Shown here: positions 18,569 to 26,696 of the stretch, one piece after another | Layout of the letters: each line of letters starts with the position of its first letter | How positions within the stretch are numbered: position 1 is the first letter of the stretch | DNA from: CAIXSC01 sp046349855 | Lineage (GTDB): Bacteria > Planctomycetota > Planctomycetia > Pirellulales > Pirellulaceae | Assembly (NCBI GenBank): GCA_046349855.1 | Contig: JAXMBM010000004.1 | Span: forward strand, 1 to 64,000 | Reading direction: 5' to 3' | Length of the DNA stretch: 64,000 bases | Translations under genes and position numbers: made by a program | Notes under the pieces: model-generated | Database searches by the model: none | What the model was told of the DNA's origin: nothing | Seen by the model: the letters and a program-made list of their open reading frames with translations, nothing else

Positions 18569-20914
18569 TCACTCTTTCGTTTCCTGCAGGATCCGGGCGT
18601 AGGCCTGCCGCGCCTGATCGTAGGCCGCGGCGGCGGCGGGACGTTCTTCCGGTCGAATGGCTCGTTCCTTCTGTTTCCAGCAAACGTCAACGGCGTCCAG
18701 ACACCATTGGGCACTGCGGCGGTTCGCTCGGATCGGCTGACCGTCGACTTCGACAAACACCGGATTGGTGTGGCACGTGGGGAAGATCCGCAGCGCGACC
18801 CAGGACGATTTCTGTGGCCGGAACTGAAAGCGGAGGTCGGCGACGCGCCCGTCGGCGTCGATCTCCTGCCGTTCGACCGCTTCCCCGTTGACGATCAATT
18901 CCACCGGGACGCGCCGCGTTGCGCCAACCCGAGCGCGCTCGACATGCCAGTAAGGTTTCTGATCGAGCGGTTTGCCGCGGATGTCCTCCCGTGGCTGCGG
19001 CTCGAGCAGCGCGGCGGCCTGCACGCGGACCTCGAGCGGTTCGCCGGCCCGCGCCGCCAGCACGCTGGCGCGACCACCGTCGCCGGGTTCCCCGACCCCC
19101 AGGTTGCCCACGCGGAAATCGTACAGGTGACTCAGCCCGTCGCCGCAATAGCTGCGGCCGTCCCGAATCCCCGTGACCCATTGGTCGTAGTCGAGCCCCT
19201 GTTTGCCGTCGAGCTTGACGTAGACGCGGCCCAGTCCTACCCGCTCGCCATAGATGCAGGGAAAGTCGGTCTCGCCACTGATGCGGCAACTGTAGCCGCA
19301 GTTGAGCGTGTGGTACCAGATGCTCAATTCCCACAGGATCGGCGTATCCACGGCGGAAATGAAGTCGCAGGCGCCGTGCACCACGTCGACGACGTACTCG
19401 TTGGCCCCGATGCCGTCGAATTTCGGCATTTCAAAGCTGGGCAGCTGCGTGCCAGGGACCTGCAGGCCCCAGCCACTGTGGGAGAAGCCGACGACACCTC
19501 CCTGCGATTTTCCCCACTGCAGCACCGGCAGATCCCAACTCGGCCACTGCTCGATGCGCGTCGTGTTCGGATAATCGTCCTCGGTCAGCCGCAACAGGCA
19601 GAGGTGCCCGGCGTGAGAACTGGGAAATCCGGAAACTTCGACGTCATACCGCATCACGTAATCACGCAGCGACAGCGGATGGACCTTGCCATCAAAGAAC
19701 TGCTTTTGATAGTACCAGCACGGTCCCCAGGAGAGGACGCAGCCGATGTTCAGGTCTTCCCCCAGGATGTGACGCATCATGTCGGCGGGAGTCACTCCCT
19801 GCGTCGGCGCCTCGTAGTGGGCACAGCCGGCGGCGTGCACGTGATGATCTCCCGAGTACCAGCCGTGGCTGGCCATCTTGATCCAGCGCTCCAGGCGAAA
19901 TGACTCCTGATGTTCCGCGGCGGGCGGTACCTTGATGGTGCGATGGAGCACCTTGTATTCGGGGCCTCGGCTGTATGTCACGTCGTAGGTGCCGGCCGGG
20001 AGCAGTACCTGTTCGCCGCTGTGCCGGTAGATCTGATCGTGGAAGAAAAAGTCGGGCGCCAGTCGCCGCGACCGCGCCGGATAAACTCGGCCCTGAGCGT
20101 CCTTGAAGACAAACTGGCCCGTCGTGGGCTGGCCGTCGGTATCCAGAACCTCCAGCTTGACCGCGACCGCCGCCGCACATTGAAACAGCACCGGCAACTC
20201 GTTGCGGAACCCGAGATCCTGCGTCCCCTGCCCCACGTCGAACTGCAGCTTGGCCTCGCGCTGGCCACGCTCGCGACTCAGCAACTGCACGATGCGATAT
20301 TCAACCGCCAACCCCGACAGCGACTCTTGTAGTGGCTGCTGATCGAAGGTGGCAAGATCGAGCCAGCGTTCGGGGACGTCGGCAGGTTGCACGGTCGATT
20401 TGGGAGCGGGGGAACCGGAAGATCGCTGGTAGAGCGGAGCGGCGTTGGGGCTGCGGACGGCGAGCCGAGCGGTCACGCCCGCTTCGTTATGGACTTTGAC
20501 CAGGAACACGCGCCAACCCTGCTCGTGCAGCGTCGCCGGAGCGGCGCCGCGCTGCACTTTGACGCGGCTCTCGGGGTTGATGTTGACGCCGGCCAGCGCG
20601 AACGGATCGAGGGCCCGCTGAATCCCGGCCACCGCCGTGGCGTCATCGGTCTGCTGCAGAGCCTGTTCGAGTGCGGTCCGCTGCGCTGCGGGGAGAGGCT
20701 CTCCGAGAAACTCGAGTGCATCCACCACTCGACGTACCTGAGCTTTCAGCGGTTGAGCGGGCACATCGCTCACCAGCGGCAACTCGGCGGCAGCCAGACT
20801 GCCGCTCAGCAGCCAAAGTACCACGCCGAGGACGACCCGTCCGCATTTTTCTGTTCCCACGCGTTCCTGCGAATCCGGCGATCCCTGCGAACCTTGCCAA
20901 CCCTGCGCCGCCAT
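18569..20914 (-). CDS. Secreted CehA/McbA-type (PHP-like) metallohydrolase
   Basis: A 781-residue secreted protein. Start ATG 20914 has GGAGGT nine bases upstream and precedes a hydrophobic segment (VVLGVVLWLLSGSLAAAELP). The N-terminal half is beta-rich. The second half begins WYSGDHHVHAAG, a PHP-like metal-binding HxH motif as in CehA/McbA hydrolases, followed by DMMRHILGEDLNIG, GGVVGFSHSGWG and SAVDTPILWELSIWYHTLNC. The family includes carbaryl hydrolase, but in planctomycetes these are large secreted proteins of unknown substrate. It is the first gene of a pair with SMP-30, so a shared degradative role is plausible. The open frame continues upstream to 21067 without homology. Confidence 0.75.
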   Translation of the reverse strand: MAAQGWQGSQGSPDSQERVGTEKCGRVVLGVVLWLLSGSLAAAELPLVSDVPAQPLKAQVRRVVDALEFLGEPLPAAQRTALEQALQQTDDATAVAGIQRALDPFALAGVNINPESRVKVQRGAAPATLHEQGWRVFLVKVHNEAGVTARLAVRSPNAAPLYQRSSGSPAPKSTVQPADVPERWLDLATFDQQPLQESLSGLAVEYRIVQLLSRERGQREAKLQFDVGQGTQDLGFRNELPVLFQCAAAVAVKLEVLDTDGQPTTGQFVFKDAQGRVYPARSRRLAPDFFFHDQIYRHSGEQVLLPAGTYDVTYSRGPEYKVLHRTIKVPPAAEHQESFRLERWIKMASHGWYSGDHHVHAAGCAHYEAPTQGVTPADMMRHILGEDLNIGCVLSWGPCWYYQKQFFDGKVHPLSLRDYVMRYDVEVSGFPSSHAGHLCLLRLTEDDYPNTTRIEQWPSWDLPVLQWGKSQGGVVGFSHSGWGLQVPGTQLPSFEMPKFDGIGANEYVVDVVHGACDFISAVDTPILWELSIWYHTLNCGYSCRISGETDFPCIYGERVGLGRVYVKLDGKQGLDYDQWVTGIRDGRSYCGDGLSHLYDFRVGNLGVGEPGDGGRASVLAARAGEPLEVRVQAAALLEPQPREDIRGKPLDQKPYWHVERARVGATRRVPVELIVNGEAVERQEIDADGRVADLRFQFRPQKSSWVALRIFPTCHTNPVFVEVDGQPIRANRRSAQWCLDAVDVCWKQKERAIRPEERPAAAAAYDQARQAYARILQETKE

Positions 20915-21030
20915 GTGCTGGTACCTCCCGGGGTGATGGACGGCTCCTATGATGCCGCGCCGCGCCCGCGCGCAGCAAGTAGCGGGCGACGCCTTCCGAC
21001 GGGGAAATCGGCTTGGGGGAAACAGTCCCT

Positions 21031-23682
21031 TCAGCGGCGGGAGTCGGCGTCGAGTTCCTGCTTCCATTGCTGGACCAACTGCAGAGCCTGCAAGGGGGTC
21101 AGCGAGTTGACATCGGCCGCTCGGATCTGGTCGAGGAGCGGATGGTCGTAGGGCGCGAACAGCGTGAGTTGCAGGTCGCCCCGCCGGCGCTGGGACGGAC
21201 GTCGTTCGACTTTGGGACGACCGTCGGTCCCCAGATGTTCCGCTTCCAGCTGAGCGAGAATCTGCTTGGCCCGCTCATTCACCTCGCGCGGCACACCCGC
21301 CAGCCGAGCCACGTGAATGCCATAGCTCTTGTCCGCGGCCCCCTCGATGATCTTGTGGAGGAAGACGACATTGTCTTCCCATTCCTTCACGGCCACGTTG
21401 AGATTCTTGACGCCGCTGAGCGAGCGAGCGAGATCGGTAAGTTCGTGATAGTGGGTCGCGAACAGCGTGCGGCACCCGATGTGGTCATGCAGGTACTCGA
21501 CAATGGCCCAGGCCAGCGACACGCCGTCGTAGGTGCTCGTCCCGCGGCCGATCTCATCCAGAATCACGAGGCTGCTCCGCGTGGCCGTGTTGAGGATGCG
21601 AGCGGTCTCGGTCATCTCGACCATGAAAGTGCTTTGCCCGCGCGACAGTTCGTCGCTGGCTCCCACGCGGGCAAATATCCGGTCGGCCAGTCCGATTTCC
21701 GCGCGCTTCGCCGGGACAAAACTGCCAATTTGCGCCAGCAGTGTCAGCAGCGCGACCTGGCGGATGTAGGTACTCTTGCCCGCCATGTTGGGGCCCGTGA
21801 TCAACAGGATCGAGCCTGCGGCCGCTCCGTCCTGCGCTTCCGCGGTACTCCCGCCTCCCGCCGCCAGCGTATCGTTGGGGACAAACGTGCCGGCCGGTTC
21901 CAGGATATCGAGCACCGGGTGGCGGCCATCGACGATTCGCAGACGCGGTTCATCGACGAGCAGCGGGCGGGTGTAGCTCCGTTCACGCGCCAAGACGGCG
22001 AGGGCGGCGAGCACATCCAGTTCGGCCAGCGCCTGGGCCATCGCCTGCAGCCGATGAGCCACATCGGCCACGCGTTCGCGGAGCGCCACGAATAACTCGT
22101 ACTCCAGTTCCTTGGCCCGCTCGTCGGCGGTGAGGACCCGTTCTTCGTAGTCCTTCAGTTCGGGCGTGATGTACCGTTCGGCGTTGGCGATGGTCTGTTT
22201 GCGAATGTAGTGGGGCGGCGTTTTGTCTTTGTGGGCGTTGGTGATCTCCAGGTAGTAGCCGAAGACTTTGTTGTAGCCCACTTTGAGGCTGGGAATCCCG
22301 GTCCGCTGCGACTCTTCCGCCTGGTACCGGGCAATCCACTGCTTGCCGCCCGTCGCGAGTTCGCGCAGCTGGTCGAGTTCCGGCGAGTAACCGGCGCGAA
22401 TGAAACCGCCATCGCGCGGCGAGAGCGGGCAGTCGTCGTCGAGCGCCTGCCGCAGCGCGTCGCGCGTTTCGGGGCAGACGTCGAGCCGCCGTTCGAGGTC
22501 GAGGAGCTGCGCCGCAGAACGTGTGGCGAGTTGCCCTTTGAGCGCTGGCAGGTGCTCCAGCGTGCGGCCCACGAACGACAGGTCGCGCGGACTGGCGCGC
22601 CCGGTCACCACCCGCGCCAGCAATCGTTCCACATCGTAGACGCTGCGCAACTGGTCCCGCAGGGTGTCGCGCAATGCCGAATCCCGCTGCAGCTCGTCGA
22701 CCGCATCCAGTCGCGCCTCGAGGGCGGTACGGTCGGTCAGTGGCGCGGCCAGCCAGTCGGCCAGCAGTCGCGAACCCATGGGAGTGACCGTCCGATCGAT
22801 CACCGCCAGCAGCGAGCCGTCCCGTTTCCCTTCACGGATCGTTCGCGTGATCTCCAGGCTGCGCCGTGTGGCCTCGTCGATTTCCAGCGTGGCTCCCTGG
22901 CGATACGGCCACAGCCGATCGAGATGGTCGAGCGACACACGCTGCGTCTCTTTCAGGTATTCCAGCGCCGCCCCCGCGGCCCGAATCGCCAGCGCATCGG
23001 CGGTGGTGAAGCCAAATCCCTCGAGCGTCTGCGTGCGGAAGTGACGGGTCAGCTGCGTCTGGGCGTTTTCCAGCCCAAACCCCCAGTCCGGACGGCGCGT
23101 CACCTGCATGTCACGCGTCCGCCCTGCGAGTGCGGTCGAACTTTCGGCGACCAGGCACTCGGCCGGTCGGATCCTGGCGAGCTGATCGAGCAATTGCCAG
23201 CGCGGGAACTGCGCGGCGTAAAACCGCCCCGTCGACAGTTCCGCCCAGGCGATTCCCACCAATTCCCCGGCCGTGCCGCCCTTCCCTGTCGACTCACAGA
23301 CCGCCGCCAGGTAGTTGCTTTCCCGCGGATCGAGCAGGGCATCGTCGGTCAACGTCCCCGCCGTCACGACGCGCGTCACCTCGCGCCGTACCAGCCCGGT
23401 GGCCTTCTTCGGATCCTCCACCTGCTCGCAGACCGCCGCCCGGTACCCGGCCCGGATCAGTCGAGCCAGGTAACCTTCGAGCTGATGGTAGGGAAAACCC
23501 GCCATCGGAATCGGGTTCTCCCCCTTTTCGCGACTGGTGAGTGTCAGTCCCAGAACGCGTGCCGCCGTTTTGGCGTCGTCGAAGAACAGCTCGTAAAAGT
23601 CGCCCATGCGAAACAGCAACAGCGCATCGCCGCAGGCCTGCTTCGCTTCGTGGTACTGCTGCATCATCGGGGTCGGTGCCAT
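21031..23682 (-). CDS. mutS: DNA mismatch repair protein MutS
   Basis: About 883 residues. The N-terminal mismatch-binding domain is intact (TPMMQQYHEAK, DALLLFRMGDFYELF with the Phe-x-Glu wedge). Connector, lever and clamp domains follow (GRPFD-type TPMGSRLLADWL; KVGYNKVFGYYLEIT). The ATPase domain has Walker A GPNMAGKST near residue 625, FVPAKRAEIGLADRIFARVG, the STFMVEM motif, Walker B LVILDEIGRGTST and TLFATHYHEL. The C-terminus is short. The start could also be the ATG at 23700. A 12-bp tandem array lies 43 bp upstream of the start. MutS recognises replication mismatches; no mutL is in the window. Confidence 0.96.
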   Translation of the reverse strand: MAPTPMMQQYHEAKQACGDALLLFRMGDFYELFFDDAKTAARVLGLTLTSREKGENPIPMAGFPYHQLEGYLARLIRAGYRAAVCEQVEDPKKATGLVRREVTRVVTAGTLTDDALLDPRESNYLAAVCESTGKGGTAGELVGIAWAELSTGRFYAAQFPRWQLLDQLARIRPAECLVAESSTALAGRTRDMQVTRRPDWGFGLENAQTQLTRHFRTQTLEGFGFTTADALAIRAAGAALEYLKETQRVSLDHLDRLWPYRQGATLEIDEATRRSLEITRTIREGKRDGSLLAVIDRTVTPMGSRLLADWLAAPLTDRTALEARLDAVDELQRDSALRDTLRDQLRSVYDVERLLARVVTGRASPRDLSFVGRTLEHLPALKGQLATRSAAQLLDLERRLDVCPETRDALRQALDDDCPLSPRDGGFIRAGYSPELDQLRELATGGKQWIARYQAEESQRTGIPSLKVGYNKVFGYYLEITNAHKDKTPPHYIRKQTIANAERYITPELKDYEERVLTADERAKELEYELFVALRERVADVAHRLQAMAQALAELDVLAALAVLARERSYTRPLLVDEPRLRIVDGRHPVLDILEPAGTFVPNDTLAAGGGSTAEAQDGAAAGSILLITGPNMAGKSTYIRQVALLTLLAQIGSFVPAKRAEIGLADRIFARVGASDELSRGQSTFMVEMTETARILNTATRSSLVILDEIGRGTSTYDGVSLAWAIVEYLHDHIGCRTLFATHYHELTDLARSLSGVKNLNVAVKEWEDNVVFLHKIIEGAADKSYGIHVARLAGVPREVNERAKQILAQLEAEHLGTDGRPKVERRPSQRRRGDLQLTLFAPYDHPLLDQIRAADVNSLTPLQALQLVQQWKQELDADSRR

Positions 23683-23724
23683 GGTCGCGAATGCTAACAT
23701 GCGACTTCGTACCACGGAACGGGG

Positions 23725-23892
23725 AGCGCCCTGACGAGCGCCCTGACGAGCGCCCTGACGAGCGCCCTGACGAGCGCCCTGACGAGCGCCCCGACGAGCC
23801 TGACGGCCGCCCTGACGAGCGCCCTGACGAGCGCCCTGACGAGCGCCCTGACGAGCGCCCTGACGAGCGCCCTGACGAGCGCCCTGACGAGC
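23725..23892. repeat. 12-bp tandem repeat array, 14 units, upstream of mutS
   Basis: Fourteen consecutive units of AGCGCCCTGACG. Most are identical; one has a C for T and one is a rearranged variant near 23797. The unit length is a multiple of three, so open frames of SGRS or PDER type run through it on both strands, but there is no sign that they are translated. The array occupies most of the gap between the stop of the UnbV-family gene (23962) and the start of mutS. Confidence 0.9.
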
Positions 23893-23961
23893 GCGAACTC
23901 GCTGCGGCTCGCCTGAAACGCCGTCGATGCGGCGCCGCCTGGAGCGGAACTCGTGCGGCAG

Positions 23962-26613
23962 CTATTCGCGAATCTCCCACAGCCTTCCCCAGGCGGGATC
24001 CGCGAGCACGCTGCGATGACCGGCGGGCCAGGTCACCTCGATCTGAGTTACTCGTTCGTCCTGCCCCAGGCCGAAATAGAGCGGTTGGACCGACTGCGAA
24101 AGGTACCCGGACTTGCCGTGCTGCAACTGGGTCAAGGTACGCGTGGGTGTGGTGACCCGCACCACCGCGCCGACCCCGTCGCGATTGGTACGTTCCCCTC
24201 GCAGACGGACTTTGAGCCAGCGCAGATCGGGACGGCGCTGCGCGAGATCATTGACCAGCACTTGAGGCGGTCCGTGCAGATCGTTTGTTACCACATCGAG
24301 GTCGCCGTCGTCGTCCAGGTCGACGGCGGCAGAACTCCGTGATCCGACGGCCGACCAGACAACCAGCCGGGACGGGGTACCTCCCGCCAGCCGGCGGCGC
24401 GCCACCAGCGGATGGTCGCGGTCGCGTCGGGTGGCGTCGAGTTCGAACCAGGGAGTGGCGGTCCGCCTGCCTCGCCGCGGCTCGATGCCCGTGAGGAATT
24501 CCGCGTCGACAAACGTTCGCCCCGCGTCGTTCAACAGCAGCGAGTTGATCCCGTAGCGAAACGGATAGTTCATGCCTCCCGTGATCAGCACGTCCTGATA
24601 ACCGTCGGCATTGAAATCGCCCGCCGAGGGCCCCCAGGGCCAATAGGTTTCCGCCTGCCAGGCGTCCGACACTTCGGCGAAACTCCCGGATTCCGTCTGG
24701 CGAAACAGGGCATTGCCCAGAATGTGCCGTCCGTCGGTGTTGAGCAGTTCGGGTAGGAGTGCACTGCGCGGGATCTTACGCTTTTCTTCCAGCGGGCCCA
24801 GTTCCATCGCCATGTCGGTATGCATGTCGACGACCAGCAGGTCGAGCCGCCCGTCGTTGTCGACATCCAGTACCGTCACTCCCATGCTCCCCCAGGGAGT
24901 CTCGGGGAATCGTTCGCGGCTGCGACGGACGAACCGCTGTCCCCCGTCGTTCTCATAGAACTCGTCATGCCCCTGCATGTTGATCAGGTAGATGTCGGGC
25001 CAGCCGTCCTGGTTGGCGTCGAAGACCACGGCGTCCCCGGACCAGCTCTCGTCGAGAAATCCGGTCGACTCGCTGACGTCCGCGAACGTGCCGTCTCCCC
25101 GATTGCGATACAGCCGACTGCGTTCGGACCGCTCCGGCTTCAAGTGGGCGGCGAAGGCGTCTTTCTGGGCTCGATAGTAGCGATAGGTCTGCCCGTCCTC
25201 GCCGGTGATGCGATCATTCACCGCCGTCACCAGTTCGTCCGTGGTGTACCGCCCCACGTTGACCAGCAGCAGATCGAGCTGGCCATCGGCGTCGTAGTCG
25301 AACCAGATCGAGGAGGACGAATGGCCCACGTAATCGAGGCCGGAAGAGGCAGAGATGTCGGTGAATTTCCCCGTTCCGTCATTGCGCAGCAGCACATTGC
25401 CACCGCGGATCGAAGTGACGTACAGGTCGGGATCGCCGTCGTTGTCGATGTCGGCGAAGGAGGCAGCGGCCTTCACGCGGTCCCGGACCGCAACCCCAGC
25501 CGCTTCCGTAATATCCGCGAATCGTCCGTCACCCAGGTTGCGCCACAGGCCATTGGGCCCGATCTGCGAGACGAAATAGAGGTCGAGCCGGCCGTCACCA
25601 TCGACGTCGGCGACCGCCAGTCCGCTGCCGTGATCGTAGTGGGCTGTGACCATCGTGCGCCCCACGTCATCGACGGCGCGGTGCCGGAAGCGAATCCCGC
25701 TCTCGTGCCGCCGATCGACGAAACGAAAATCGCAGTCGACTCGGAGTTGCGGCCGAGTGGCCTCCTGAGCTGCTTGACGCTCGGCGAGCCACGTCGATTC
25801 CAGCACATCGGCCGGAGTCCAGACCGCTTCCTCTCGCACCGCCCGGGCCGACCGCCGCAGCGCCACGTCGTCGGGCAGCGTTTCTTTTCCCCATACCTGC
25901 CGGACGTCTCCCTGAGGATCGACAAGCGCTACTCGCAGGGCCGGTGCACCCGCCCCTCTGTCGGGACCCAGGATCGCGCGTTCCATGGCGTCGTAGGCCG
26001 AAGCGGACGACTGCAGGATGACGCAACCGTCCGGTACTCCGGCGAGCGGCGACTCGGCAACGGTGGCATCTGCGGGTTGTCTGGGGGAGTCCGAGGTGGG
26101 AGCGGTTGGCGGGGCCGGAGCAACGCGAAAACAGACCACGCGGACGGCGTCTCCCGCTCCGCTCGCCGGCACGTTTGGGCGAGACGTGCCGACGGGCGGT
26201 TTGCCTGTTGGCGGGACGTGAGGAGTGGCGGAGGCCAGGCTGGCGGCCCATGATTCCCAGGACGATTCGGCTCCCTGGACAAAGCAAGCCAGCCAGACGT
26301 GTCCTTGCAGTTCATCCCAGCCATATTCGCCGCCATCGGCCCGCTGCCAGACAAATTCGGGGACAGCGCGGAGCAAAGGAAGGGAAGCCGGGGGGGCCGT
26401 CACGGGAGAGGCCGCGGCGTTCGTCCCCGACGGCTGAGGCGCGCGAGACGCTTCGTCGGGAGCGGTTGAGGACGGTGGAAGGGGAGCGGGCGAGGAAGAA
26501 TCGCGGCAGCCGATCAGCAGCCCGACACTCAGCGTCGCGCAGACCAGCCCCAGGCGCCCGGATCGCGCGCGACTGAGGCGAGATGGCGGCAGGTCGGCGG
26601 CGAAGTTACTCAT
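23962..26613 (-). CDS. Lipoprotein with FG-GAP/VCBS repeats and UnbV/ASPIC domain (CRTAC1-like)
   Basis: About 883 residues. A lipobox (VGLLIGC) follows the signal sequence. Next come a low-complexity Pro/Ala region and a redoxin-like segment (FVWQRADGGEYGWDELQGHV). Several FG-GAP calcium-binding repeats follow (GLAVADVDGDGRLDLYFVSQ, FADIDNDGDPDLYVTS, IWFDYDADGQLDLLLVN, VFDANQDGWPDIYLIN, VLDVDNDGRLDLLVVD). The C-terminal UnbV/ASPIC domain contains NRDGVGAVVRV and IEVTWPAGH. Probably a surface-exposed propeller adhesin or scaffold. The upstream ATG at 26700 overlaps the kinase stop (ATGA) and is an alternative start giving 29 more residues; I prefer 26613 because it gives a standard lipoprotein signal. 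Confidence 0.8.
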   Translation of the reverse strand: MSNFAADLPPSRLSRARSGRLGLVCATLSVGLLIGCRDSSSPAPLPPSSTAPDEASRAPQPSGTNAAASPVTAPPASLPLLRAVPEFVWQRADGGEYGWDELQGHVWLACFVQGAESSWESWAASLASATPHVPPTGKPPVGTSRPNVPASGAGDAVRVVCFRVAPAPPTAPTSDSPRQPADATVAESPLAGVPDGCVILQSSASAYDAMERAILGPDRGAGAPALRVALVDPQGDVRQVWGKETLPDDVALRRSARAVREEAVWTPADVLESTWLAERQAAQEATRPQLRVDCDFRFVDRRHESGIRFRHRAVDDVGRTMVTAHYDHGSGLAVADVDGDGRLDLYFVSQIGPNGLWRNLGDGRFADITEAAGVAVRDRVKAAASFADIDNDGDPDLYVTSIRGGNVLLRNDGTGKFTDISASSGLDYVGHSSSSIWFDYDADGQLDLLLVNVGRYTTDELVTAVNDRITGEDGQTYRYYRAQKDAFAAHLKPERSERSRLYRNRGDGTFADVSESTGFLDESWSGDAVVFDANQDGWPDIYLINMQGHDEFYENDGGQRFVRRSRERFPETPWGSMGVTVLDVDNDGRLDLLVVDMHTDMAMELGPLEEKRKIPRSALLPELLNTDGRHILGNALFRQTESGSFAEVSDAWQAETYWPWGPSAGDFNADGYQDVLITGGMNYPFRYGINSLLLNDAGRTFVDAEFLTGIEPRRGRRTATPWFELDATRRDRDHPLVARRRLAGGTPSRLVVWSAVGSRSSAAVDLDDDGDLDVVTNDLHGPPQVLVNDLAQRRPDLRWLKVRLRGERTNRDGVGAVVRVTTPTRTLTQLQHGKSGYLSQSVQPLYFGLGQDERVTQIEVTWPAGHRSVLADPAWGRLWEIRE

Positions 26614-26696
26614 GGGAGGTGCGGGAAGGCGGCCGCGGCGAGGTCTCCGGGGTACTCGCCGAATGCGAGCCGCGCTCCAGCCCCGCCGCAGCCACT

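Noticed and set aside
23725..23892. Repeat array considered as a CRISPR
   Set aside because: Units are 12 bp, directly adjacent and without spacers; no cas genes nearby.
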